This document shows, piece by piece, positions 1 to 9,878 of a stretch of DNA of 64,000 nucleotides (positions are counted from its first letter, which is position 1; each line of letters begins with the position of its first letter). A program made the translations under genes and the position numbers. The stretch spans positions 82,880,753 to 82,944,752 of the forward strand of contig CM051456.1 in NCBI GenBank assembly GCA_028274465.1, read 5' to 3'. The stretch comes from Plantago ovata. Taxonomy: Eukaryota > Streptophyta > Magnoliopsida > Lamiales > Plantaginaceae. The notes under the pieces were generated by a model. The model was not told the DNA's origin and searched no databases. It saw only the letters and a program-made list of their open reading frames with translations.

Positions 1-786
1 AGTTGGATTACCTAAGGTTACTTTTAAGAAGGATGGTGTTTGCAATGCATGTCAGCAAGGAAAGCAAACCAAATCTTCTTTCAAGAACAAGGCAGTACCG
101 TCAACTACAAAACCTTTACAACTCTTGCACATGGACTTGTTTGAATCTCTTCAACAAGCTATGCTGGTAAGAAGTATGGTCTGGTCGTGGTGGATGACTA
201 TTCAAGATTCACTTGGGTAGTATTCATCAAGCACAAATCTGAAACCAGGACTGAAATACCTAACTTGCTGAATAAGCTTGAAGTCATGAAAAATGACAAG
301 GTAAAAGTCATAAGGACAGACCATGGTACTGAGTTTGTAAACCAGTACATAACTGAATATTGTACCTCAAAAGGTATACAACATCAGTTATCCTCAGTAA
401 GGACACCACAGCAAAACGGTGTTGCTGAACGGAAGAATCGTACCCTGAAAGAAGCCGCAAGAACAATGCTTGCTGACACTGAAATAAGTGAGGCTTACTG
501 GGTTGAAGCGATTAATACCGCCTGTTACACTCAAAACAGATGTTTGATTACTAAGGAATACAACAAAACTCCTTATGAATTGTTTGTTGGAAGACCTCCT
601 AACATCACTCATCTAAGAGTATTTGGTTGCAAGTGTTTCGTTCTTAATAATGGTAGAGAATACCTAAGAACATTTCAACCAAAGGCAGACGAAGCGATAT
701 TTGGCTACTCCTTGCATAGTAAAGCTTATAGAGTTTACAACAAAAAGGCACAAAAGATTGAAGAATCAGTGCATGTTGTATTCTAA
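1..786 (+). pseudogene. Integrase of S1 (zinc-finger end plus catalytic core), frameshifted
   Basis: Ty1/copia integrase inserts the cDNA into host DNA in the nucleus. Bases 1-180 encode the end of the GAG-pre-integrase region with a CNAC cysteine pair and the first catalytic Asp in LLHMDLFE. A frameshift near 155-175 moves the frame, and the core continues at 187-786. The second Asp is in IRTDHGTEF and the Glu in QNGVAERKNRT, so all three catalytic residues are present but not in one frame. A one-codon deletion near residue 173 (IFGYS instead of IFLGYS) and a TAA at 784-786 follow. The protein continues downstream in other frames, so this is a dead copy. Confidence 0.85.
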
Positions 787-1015
787 AAAGACACAAGGAG
801 TGCCTGCTGAAGAAGAAATATCAGAATGTATGAAAAAGCTAATCATACATGAGCAAAGAACTGAATCTATGCTAGGCAAATCAAGTCATTGAACTAAATG
901 ATGATTCTGACAATGACTCTCCTCCAAGTCATGACAAGATAAATATAGTTCACGACAAAGAATTTCCAGCAAAAGACGCAGTTGCTCCGGAAGTTGCTGA
1001 AACTACGCACCTCCA

Positions 1016-2142
1016 GTGCCTGCTGATGAACTACCACAATCAAGCAATGCTGAACAAGCAGTTGCTGATGAACCAATCTCAGCAGAGACACAAAATCCCA
1101 GTAGTACTGAACAAGTACATACTGAAGAGTCACATGCTGATGAGCAAACATATCCTGATCCAACAAGCAGAAAACCTGTTAATAAATGGATTAGAGATCA
1201 TCCCTCTACGGATATGATGGCGATATTAATAAACGCCAAGTGACTAGATCCAAAGCTTCTACTACATGGACTTGCTGAAGAAGCAACTGTCGTAGAAGTA
1301 GAATCATTGTTCTCTTGCTTTGTTTCAGAAATTGAACCTAAAACCATAGAAGAAGCTTTAAAGCATTCTGAATGGATAAAGGCAATGCAAGAAGAATGGA
1401 TCAATTTGAAAGGAACAAAGTCTGGAAACTTGTACCACTTGCTGAAGCAAGAAGCTATTGGTACAAAGTGGGTGTTCAGAAACAAGCTGAGTGAGTCTGG
1501 TGAAGTAACAAGAAATAAAGCACGTTTAGTTGCTCAAGGTTACTGTCAGACTGAAGGATTGGACTATGATGAGTCTTATGCACCAGTTGCAAGATTGGAT
1601 GCAATTAGGCTTTTCTTGGCCTTTGCTGCTCACAATGACTTCATTGTTTACCAAATGGATGTTAAAAGTGCATTCTTGAATGGTGAACTTGCTGAAGAAG
1701 TCTACTAGAACAACCCCTGGCTTTGAACTTCCCTCAGAAATCCAAGATGGTATACAAGCTTCAGAAAGCTGTATATGGTCTAAAGCAAGCACCAAGAGCA
1801 TGGTATGATACCTTGGCTAAGTTCTTGCTGGAAAATGGTTTCAAGAAAGGTGAAGTTGACAAAACCTTATTTACCATGAACCATGATGGTAAAATACTCT
1901 TAGTTCAAATTTATGTGGATGACATAATTTTTGGATCTAAGGACAAGCAACTTTGTGATGATTTTGCCAAACTCATGACAAACAAGTTTGAAATGAGTAT
2001 GATGGGAAAATTGAATTATTTCCTAGGATTGCAAGTCAAGCAACTCAAAGATGGAATATTCATAAATCAAGCAAAGTATGCGAAAGAAATGCTCATAAAG
2101 TTTAGGATCAAAGAGGAGAGAAACCTGAAAAGATCCCTATGA
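1016..2142 (+). pseudogene. Linker and reverse transcriptase of S1, several frameshifts
   Basis: RT copies the element RNA into DNA in the virus-like particle. Bases 1016-1243 hold the variable Ser/Glu/Ala-rich linker after integrase. The RT starts around 1307 ([19 protein letters not shown]), runs through [18 protein letters not shown], and hits a TAG at 1706-1708. The S3 copy at 63600-63640 shows small deletions here (one T and one C lost). RT resumes at 1723 with KAVYGLKQAPRAWYD and the catalytic YVDD in QIYVDDIIFGS (about 1910-1940). The frame breaks again at 2142. Spacing and motifs are full-length for copia RT, so the copy is broken mainly by point indels. Confidence 0.85.
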
Positions 2143-2839
2143 GTGTTGGTACCAAATTGGGCTATACTAAAGAGAGATAAAAGTTGAAGAACACAAGTAT
2201 AGGAAGCTCATTGGTTCCTTGTTGTATTTAACAGCAAGTAGACCTGACATTCAGTATGCTGTTTGTGTGTGTGCAAGATTCCAATCTGATCCAAGAGAAT
2301 CACACTACAAAAAGGCAATCAAAATACTGAAATATGTCAAAGGTACAGTCAATGTTGGATTATGGTATCCTAAAGATTCTGGACTTGAATTGGTTGGTTA
2401 TTCTGATGCTGATAATGGAGGATCAACTCTTGATAGAAAAAGTACCTCTGGAACTTGTCAGTTTTGGGTACTAGATTAATATCATGGTTCAGCAAGAAGC
2501 AACCTGTGTTGCCAATTCATCTACTGAATCTGATACATTGCAGCTGGTTGTTGCACAGCTCAAATCCTATGGATTCAGCAACAATTAAGAGAGATTATGG
2601 TATTTCTGCAAAGAAAACACCAATCTTTTGTGATAATACAAGTGCTATTGCTATCACGCAAAATCCTAAGTTTCACTCTAGGACTAAGCACATTGATATT
2701 AGACATCATTTCATTAGAGATCATGTGGAAAAAGGAGATATTGAGGTTGTGAAGTAGGTACTGATGATCACTTGCTGACATCTTTACCAAGCCCCTACCA
2801 GATAATAGGTTCGCAATGCTAAGGTATAACTTGGATTGA
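2143..2839 (+). pseudogene. RNase H domain and pol C-terminus of S1, broken
   Basis: Copia RNase H removes the RNA strand during reverse transcription. The fragment 2219-2479 shows LYLTASRPDIQYAVCVCARFQ and the [20 protein letters not shown] segment that carries the first catalytic Asp. A second piece at 2455-2757 contains [16 protein letters not shown], then [17 protein letters not shown], the conserved RNase H end. A stop and indels at 2755-2775 break the terminal ADIFTKPLP motif, which can still be read up to a TGA at 2837-2839. The start of the domain (2143-2218) is out of frame with both neighbours. Confidence 0.8.
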
Positions 2840-2875
2840 TTGAACTACCTCAATAAAGGATACACTTGGCAGAAT

Positions 2876-3225
2876 GCTGAAACAGGTATTCAGCAAGCCA
2901 AAGTATTCTTCTTAAAAGCTCCGTCACTAATTTCTTCTAAGAAATGATAGTCACTACATGATTGCTGAAACAGCATTCAGCAAGTAATTCTTCAAAACGT
3001 AGGTATTTGTTAGGAAACTTGATCCTTGCGAGACAGGCACTCAGTAAGAGAAAACCTTAGGATTGCTGAAACGGGCATTCAGACAATCAAAGATACTGAA
3101 ACAGGTATTCAAGTATCAAGGGAATATTCTGAGACGGGAACTCAGAAAAAGAGCAAAACTCATTCTCAGATTTTACCAAAGGATATCTCAAGTACAAAAG
3201 AATTTACTGATACGGGAAATCAGAA
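2876..3225 (+). repeat. Array of short hairpins (GCTGAA...TTCAGC type) after pol
   Basis: At least seven related short palindromes occur here. The clearest are GCTGAAACAGGTATTCAGC near 2878, GCTGAAACAGCATTCAGC near 2963 and GCTGAAACGGGCATTCAG near 3063, followed by ACTGAAACAGGTATTCA, TCTGAGACGGGAACTCAG and ACTGATACGGGAAATCAG. Each has CTGA/TCAG-type arms around an AAC(A/G)GG(T/C)A-like loop. Spacing varies, so this is a dispersed family rather than a tight tandem. It lies in the spacer between pol and the extra ORF. Conserved palindromes in noncoding regions are reported for sireviruses; whether these are the same motifs was not tested. Confidence 0.65.
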
Positions 3226-3601
3226 ATATCTTTTAAACTTAGAAAATATGAGATATCTAAGTAAGGGGGAACTTCAGCAAGTATTAAGCTATTTATGCAA
3301 ACTCGCTGAAAAGATTCTTGTCTATTTCAGCAAGCAATCTAATCCCTTAAAACTCGGTAAAATCAATTTGTGACGTTAATCGGGCACAGAAACTCGTAAT
3401 AATCATGACATGAAATACAATCGTGGCCATTGATTAAAAGGAGTTATTGATCTAACGGTTAACAAAAAAAGAGAGAGAGTGCTCTGACGGTTTTAGTTAG
3501 TGGGCCACTACGCATTATGCAAAGGCTCCACTAACGCCTTTGTTTCTCTGTTTTACCCTTGCTGAGAACTCAAATCGATTGAGTTTTCCACATCAGAGAC
3601 A

Positions 3602-3742
3602 CTATATAAAGAAGGAGTTAGAGAAATGACAAAATTCTTTAACTCACATTTCCTTTCTCTGCAAATTTTAGCCTGAATCTAGTACCTCCGGTCAAAAAGC
3701 AAACTATCTTTTTCGTACACATTTTCTTCTCTATATAAAGAA
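3602..3742 (+). promoter_or_regulatory. Candidate internal promoter before the extra ORF
   Basis: Two TATA-like boxes occur, ACTATATAAAG at 3601-3611 and TCTATATAAAG at about 3730-3740. They stand in a pyrimidine-rich leader in front of an ATG at 3743. The extra ORF after pol begins just downstream, so an internal promoter for a subgenomic mRNA is a reasonable inference. The second box is too close to the ATG to serve as its TATA box unless initiation is further downstream. No transcript evidence is available here. Confidence 0.35.
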
Positions 3743-3807
3743 ATGGCACCAAGAGACAGATCAGTCCTCCAAGTCGTCAAAGGTTGACAGTGCTGAGGAA
3801 AACGCAC
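3743..3807 (+). pseudogene. Probable 5' end of the extra (env-position) ORF of S1
   Basis: An ATG in good context (AAATGG) opens MAPRDRS, after which the original frame stops early. A neighbouring frame reads QSSKSSKVDSAEENA up to the gap, a polar low-complexity stretch like the downstream part of the ORF. One small indel near 3760 would link the two. The ORF then runs into the assembly gap and foreign LTR pieces, and probably resumes at 4889. This assignment rests on position and composition only. Confidence 0.4.
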
Positions 3808-3907
3808 NNNNNNNNNNNNNNNNNNNNNNNNNNNNNNNNNNNNNNNNNNNNNNNNNNNNNNNNNNNNNNNNNNNNNNNNNNNNNNNNNNNNNNNNNNNNN
3901 NNNNNNN
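3808..3907. other. Assembly gap, exactly 100 N
   Basis: A run of 100 N, the conventional length for a scaffold gap of unknown size. The bases on the right begin in the middle of a Sirevirus LTR, so the missing part should include the first half of that LTR and the first part of the Athila-type LTR it sits in. Confidence 0.99.
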
Positions 3908-4714
3908 GATCCGTTCCAAGGATTAAAGCTTGAAAAAGCTACTTGTGAAGAAGTAGAACTTACACGACTAAGAAATTAGTTAAGTGTTCTTTCTTTCTTT
4001 CGACCAAGAACAAGTCTTGACACCAGAAACAATCAAACTTGTTTACTGCAAAGTATTCAAAGTTTTGTTTCTTAGATTACTTATTGTAACTGAATAAGTT
4101 ATAATTAAGTTATCTCATCCCAAACCTCTCTAACTGAAAATACACCCTTTCAGGCGTGATATTCAGGGGGAACTTAATCGAGCATAGTTTTGCTGATTAA
4201 AAGTACCAAGTTTGATGGAGAACAAGGTTACGTTCTCTAGTTAGGTTGGAGACGAAGCAAGTGTGCTTTGGTTTCTGTTTGGATCGCTCTAGATAGGTGT
4301 TGTAAGGAACCTCAAACTTATCTTAGTGGATTCAGTCCTAGAAAGGACAAAGTGGATTAGTTGAGAGATTACGCCACTCTCAGATACCACTATAAAAGTG
4401 TTTGTGTGATTTACTTACTGTACTTGGTTTTCAGCAAATCATATCTTTCTGTACACAGTCGCTCACATCACTTGCTGAAACCTTCATTTACTGAAAAAGC
4501 ACTTATTGTATCAAAGACTTCCGCTCTCTGATTTTAAGTATCAACAAACCAAGTTACTATAAAGTAACTTGCGCTTCCTGAGAAAGTTAAGTATCAGCAA
4601 ACTCATTACTGTAAAGTAATAAGCACTTGCTGAGAATGTTTTTAAACGACGAAAGTTTGAAAAGACTATTCACCCCCTCCTCTAGTATTTTCTTGTTGTT
4701 TAAAGGGACCAACA
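3908..4714 (+). mobile_element. 3' half of a Sirevirus LTR
   Basis: From GATCCGTTCC to the terminal GGGACCAACA this aligns by eye with the second half of the LTRs at 9879-11355 and 58115-59630. Shared landmarks are the AAGAAGTAGAAC block, CTTTCAGGCGTGA, GGAGAACAAGGTTAC, the CCACTCTCAGATACCACTATAAAAGTG segment and the 52-bp internal duplication near 4540-4640. It is followed directly by an Athila-type LTR piece, so this Sirevirus or solo LTR had inserted into that LTR. Confidence 0.85.
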
Positions 4715-4888
4715 TATTTTATACTCTTAAGTTAAATTAGATAAAGCTAGTTATAGTCCTTAGAGATCGACACTCGAGGTTATTTTACTGCTGCACTACG
4801 GTTTTCGTTGTAGTAGTGAATTGCCTTTGGCTCAATACAAATTTATTTGATTAACTAGAATCTGACAAGTTTTGAACACAGTTCATCA
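4715..4888 (+). mobile_element. 3' end of an Athila-type LTR
   Basis: The stretch AGATAAAGCTAGTTATAGTCC, then GATCGACACTCGAGG, CTACGGTTTTCGTTGTAG, TTGCCTTTGGCT and the terminal GTTCATCA matches the last 170 bp of the LTRs of G2 (49265-49419) and E1. The 5' part is missing at the neighbouring Sirevirus LTR and the gap. After the terminal CA comes ATCAC (4889-4893), the probable target duplication inside the S1 extra ORF. Confidence 0.8.
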
Positions 4889-7800
4889 ATCACTGCCACT
4901 GATGAAGAAATAGAAGCTATCTACAGTGATGTCAAAAATGGAAGGATGAAGAAAGGAGAGATTGCTCCTGTGACTTGGAACAAGCACACAAAAAGGAAGC
5001 ATCTCTGCCATTCACTTGGTCTAGTAGCACTGCTACTAATCAAACTTCTAGACTCCCAAGTTGGAGGAATAGACCAAGTAGGCCTGAGAAGATGGCCATT
5101 CCTGATGCATATATATGAAAGCAAAACAGACATCAACTGGGCTAAGTAAATTTTCAACAGACTTGTTGATTGTGTTACAAAGTTCAAGGTCAAGGTTGAA
5201 GACAACACTGTCTCACCTTCTCTTCCGGTGATGTATGGATTGAAATATGCTACAACCTTGAACATTACCAGATTCAGCTGAGAAACCCATTGCCGATTAA
5301 GAAATCAGTATGCAATGTGGGAAGAGCTTTCTACAAGATGAATGGACCCAAAGCTGTTGACAAGAAGTCAAGGAAAGCAACAGCTGCAAATGTTGCTGAG
5401 ACTGATAACCAGTCTAGGAATGCAACAGCTGCAAATGTTGCTGAGACAGATAAACAGTCTAGGAATACAACAGCTGCAAATGTTGATGAGAATGCAATAG
5501 CTGCAAATGTTGTTGATACTGCTGCGGTTGCTGACAATACTGCACCCAGCAAAAGATCAAAGAAAAAGAGGAAAGCTGATGATGATACTCAAACTGCAGC
5601 TTCATCAGCGTATCCTATTCCTAAGAAGGCAAGGACAAATACCACTTTCCCAATAAAGAAAACAACAGCAAGAAAGTCCGTGCCGGTTGTCCATGTCATT
5701 CAAGATGATGACACTCCAGTGGTTGCTGAAAAGCAAACCACTGTAGTAGATGTGGTTGAAGTGCTTGTAGAAGCGTTCACAAATCCAATTAACTTGGATC
5801 CATCTGCAGAAGCAAGAACACAAGGCAGTGGAAATGAAAATTCTACCTTAGAAAGAATAGAAGATGTCTACATAGTAGATAATCTTGATGATACTACTCT
5901 GGAACCAGCAAGTCACATTGCTGCAGACCTAAGAAAGGCTGCACTTACTGAAAATGTTGCCAGCAAAGCAACAGAAGTAACAGAGACAGTTGCTTAAATA
6001 GCAACTAGTCAAGTCCAAGAAGTTGCTGAGACTGCAACAGTTCAAGTCCCAGAGTTTGCTGAAACTCACCAAGAAACATCGTTCGACGACACATATCATG
6101 ATGCTGAGAATGTTAGAACAAGTTCACCAATCACTTCTATTGACAAAGTCCAACTGGTACTGACTGACCTAAGCTAGCAAATGGACATGGAGATTGATGA
6201 CAACTCCAATAAGTCAATGGACCTGTTTATGACAAGTAGTGAACTTAGAGGTCTAGATGTTTCTGCTCAACTTGTCAATTCAGAGACAAGGGAGATTGCT
6301 GAATCTGCACAGCCTTCTCAAATAGAGCAAGAGAAGAAGTCTTCTGAAGAACAAGTCCCAGATAATGAAGAAGTTATCAATACTGAAAGGAATGAGTCAC
6401 CACCTGCCATTTTTCAGTAGATAGTTAACTCAGATATAAGCAAAACTTCACTATCTGAAACTTTATCTTTAGCTAATATGATTATTTCTTTACAGACTTC
6501 TCAAGATACAAGTCAGAAGGTTGCTGAAACTTCTGCACCAAAATCTACAACTCCTGTTCAGCAGGTAGATGAAAATTTTGGTAACATTACTAAGTTTAAA
6601 AACTTAGTACTTGCATCTAACAAAGTGTTATTTAAGGATGAACAATTCAAGGATGCTGCTACAACTCCTGAAGCAATGGAAATAGTCCCCGCACAACTCA
6701 GTGTGCAACATGAGCTTGCTGAAAATGAGCAGGTAATTCATGTTACAGTTTTAGACTCTAAAACTATTTTCCAAAAACTTCCTGAAACTAACCTTACTCT
6801 TATTCAGGCTCAAAAGGAGAATGATGAAGCGGTTCACATCACATAAGTTCATGAAGTTAGTTCCGAATAACTATACTCAAACTCAAAAGCAACACTTTGA
6901 CCAGAGTTGCTAAGTCTGTCAGCAACTGGCAAAGGTACAAAAGAATGGACTTTTCAGATCTTCACATCCATCTATCCAATGAAAAAAAGAGAAATTCTCT
7001 CTTTAAACTCGAGACGTTTGTACACTCCATACTTCTTGAAGAACTCTCATATTCTCAGCAAATGACTGCAAATCTGATTGCAACTATCAGAGAGAATATG
7101 AAAGCTAAGTTCAAGAGTGCCTCTCCAGCTGAACAAGTTGTGATGCTCAAGGGTTCCTTTGTACCCGTGGTGGTGATCCCCACAAAATCAATGAGGAAGA
7201 AGAGGTTACAGGTGCTGCTAAGTACAAACATCTCGAGTTGGTTATACTGACGGATGATGATGAAGAAGAAGAGGATGAAAATATCTCTAAAGATATATGT
7301 GATGATGAATCCAAGGATTCAAAGGATAGCAAGGACGATGATGATGATAATCAAGGTCCTAGTCCGGATGCTGGTGGAGTAAAATTGTCAGTTCCTGATC
7401 AAGTAGATCAAACCAATGCTGAAAATGAGCAAGCTGAACAACCTCCTAGTCAGCAACAAGAATCTGCTCCAACTTCTGCTGAGACAAGTACTCCAGTAAC
7501 TGAATAAGTTGCTGAGACAGAAGAAGAGTACGCCAAAAAGCGGGCTGAAATGCCTAAAGGCCAAGCTAAGCTTTCTGATGCCGAGTTAGCATTACTCAAA
7601 GCTAAGGTCACTGATTCAAACCTTGGAGAAAATGAAGAAATGGATGAAGATTACCACAGAGCATTACAGAATAGTCTACAGATTCACGACAGACATACTT
7701 AACATCTAGATATTGCTCAATCTTCAGGAGTGAAGAACAAGGAAGAGTCCTCCCTTCCACTTACTACTGGTGAAACTCCAGTTGTTGAGTTAAAAGAGTT

Positions 7801-9618
7801 GCCTTCAGTAACCACTCAACCCAAAGTGACTGAGGCTAAGGATTTAGGTGTCAAGGATGCTGGCCTTGATGAACCTTTTGAGGAAGAAGATCTATCCGAT
7901 TTCTTTGCAAATGATGAAGAAAAGTCCGAGAAAGTTGAACCAAAGTTGGTAGAAATTCCTCCAGCATCTCTCATTAATGATGAAGGAGATATGGAGAGAA
8001 GTCGCTTGCTGAGAAACGATGATCAAATCGCCACAGAAATCAAAGCCCACTCACTTACTCCCTCTTTAGTGCCATTTCCAAATATTGAGGAGTTTACTCC
8101 AAGAATAAAAGCACTAATGGTTATTCACAAAGCATGCCAAGAAGAGGATGATGCACTGCTTTTTGAGAGTCCACTTGACATTGGCAAAATACTGACTACT
8201 ATGCTGAGACGCACTACTACACTTACCATAGCTCAGAAAGACATAAGTCTACATCACAAAAGCTATGATGATGATGTCACTCAAGAACTCTAGCTCGCCA
8301 AAAGCGCATTGACAAAGGCTCAGACTATACTGGAAGAAAAAGTAAACAATGAGCAAAGGCATGAGGAGAACTTGGCTTTTATTAAAGAAGAATTGTCTAA
8401 ACTGACTTCTGATCAGCAAGACATGATTCTTAAATACAACAGCCTTAGTACTCTTGCTGAAAATTGCAATGAGTTTTTCTCTATTCACATCAAGCCGATG
8501 ATGCAATCCATGTCTAAGGGGGAAGATTCTAGAAAACGGAAGTCTTCATGAGACAAGTCCACTGCTCCCTCTAAAGCTCCATTAAAGCTGCCTGGACCAC
8601 CTCCCAGAGAACCTCTTGCCGAAACAGAGCAAAGTTCTAAAAGAAGAGCTGAAACAGATTTTGAGAGAAGTTTAGCAAATCCTTAAAGGAGAAGAACTTC
8701 TGCTGATACTCAAGAATTCTGTCATTCTGAAAGTCATCAAGGCATTAATGAAGATGATGATAATGATGATGACCAAACAATAGCTAAAGCTATAAGGGCC
8801 AAGCCTCTTTCTGCCTTAACTCCATCTGGCCAATCCAAACACTTCTCTTCTGACTCCAGATCTTCAGCAAAAGATCATGAAAATGCTAAGTCAAGAAGAA
8901 GAAGCAAAGACAGGAAGAAAGAAGGCTAACTAACATTGCCATTGGCACTGGCATTGATTACACAAAGACCAGCAATGAGGAAACCACTCAGAATGTGATC
9001 AGAAACCTCCATGGTTGTTGGATCATAAAGCTGGAAGACCTTTTGGCCAATGACTTCTTTCCAACTGTTGTACTGCATCAAATGTACACTTAGATTGAAC
9101 TGAAAGTCACAAGGAAAGAAAGGGATTCTCCTCCCTACCCAAGAAACATTGCTATAAAATGGCTGAACATAGAAATTTTGGTAAGAAGAACTTCCATCAG
9201 CAAGAATATGAAGCAAGAGCCTGATCTAATCAAGCCGATGGATGTTGCTTACTTTAATGATCCTCATACCAAGAAGTCCAAAAAGAAATATGGCTTGATT
9301 CCTTATGAGTAATTTTATCTCACTGCAAAGGATCAAGAAGAAGACCTTCTCTGGTTAAGGAAGATTCATGCCAACAAGGGAATTTCAGACACTCAACTAC
9401 TACATGCTAGCAATTGGGGCATGCACTTGTGGGTAATACACTACAAAGAGATGAATGGTGAAAACCATCACTATACTACCTACAAGAATGCAAGAATTAT
9501 TCAACATGAAGTCCGTAAGCTACTTGATGATTACGAGAAGGACTGTGTTGAATTCACTGCTGTTGCTGAAACGAGTGTAAAAGAGATTCTTAGAGAATCT
9601 TCTGCTGGAATAGAATAG
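4889..9618 (+). pseudogene. Very long extra ORF of S1 downstream of pol (env-position ORF), decayed
   Basis: Coding character is clear but broken by many stops. The pieces are 4889-5146, 5290-5997, 6181-6420, 6478-6846, 6897-7250, 7238-7507, 7730-8293, 8309-8551 and 9421-9618. A Lys-rich N-terminal segment is followed by an Ala/Asn/Val/Glu repeat region, a basic KRSKKKRK patch near 5560, long Ser/Glu/Thr-rich disordered stretches, Asp/Glu runs (7250-7350) and a coiled-coil-like segment (8309-8500). The C-terminal part is compact and Trp/Tyr-containing (9000-9618), ending VKEILRESSAGIE before a TAG at 9616-9618. With 3743-3807 it spans about 1600 codons. Sireviruses often carry an env-like or unknown ORF here. 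I see no convincing signal peptide or transmembrane segment, so I do not call it an envelope protein. Confidence 0.6.
5377..5511 (+). repeat. 45-bp in-frame tandem repeat inside the extra ORF
   Basis: Copies begin at 5377, 5422 and 5467, each starting (G/A)CAACAGCTGCAAATGTTG. The period of 45 bp is 15 codons, giving ATAANVAETDNQSRN-like peptide repeats. The third copy is degenerate. Confidence 0.8.
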
Positions 9619-9863
9619 TCCCTTGGAAAGCTTTGTTTTGCTTGCTGATTGCTTTAATTATCTATGAACTTTCTTGTAAACTTTTTACTGAAAGATAACT
9701 ATCAGCAATGAACTTTTTGACTCTTATTGGTTCTTGATTATGCAAATTATTTTATGCTTACTGTTTTATTATTCAAATATGTTTGCATTAATCAACTGAT
9801 TTATTCAACATCAGGAACCTCTAAAAAGGGTAACATTTAATTTAGCCATGGATTGCTAACATC

Positions 9864-9876
9864 AAAAAGGGGGAAA
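9864..9876 (+). other. Polypurine tract of S1
   Basis: AAAAAGGGGGAAA lies two bases before the 3' LTR start. This is the expected place and composition for the plus-strand primer of reverse transcription. Confidence 0.85.
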
Positions 9877-9878
9877 TT

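Noticed and set aside
3008..3022. TGTTAGGAAACTTG, identical to the start of the Sirevirus LTR, about 595 bp before a TATA box as in real LTRs
   Set aside because: The following 800 bp do not align with U3, no PPT precedes it, and the hairpin family runs across it. It could be a short remnant. The spacer interpretation explains more.
3026..3373. 115-codon open frame through the hairpin spacer (ETGIQ repeats)
   Set aside because: No ATG start. The peptide repeats follow from the DNA hairpin repeats. Not called a gene.
4889..9618. Calling the extra ORF a retroviral envelope gene
   Set aside because: Position alone is not enough. No signal peptide, cleavage site or membrane anchor was recognised.
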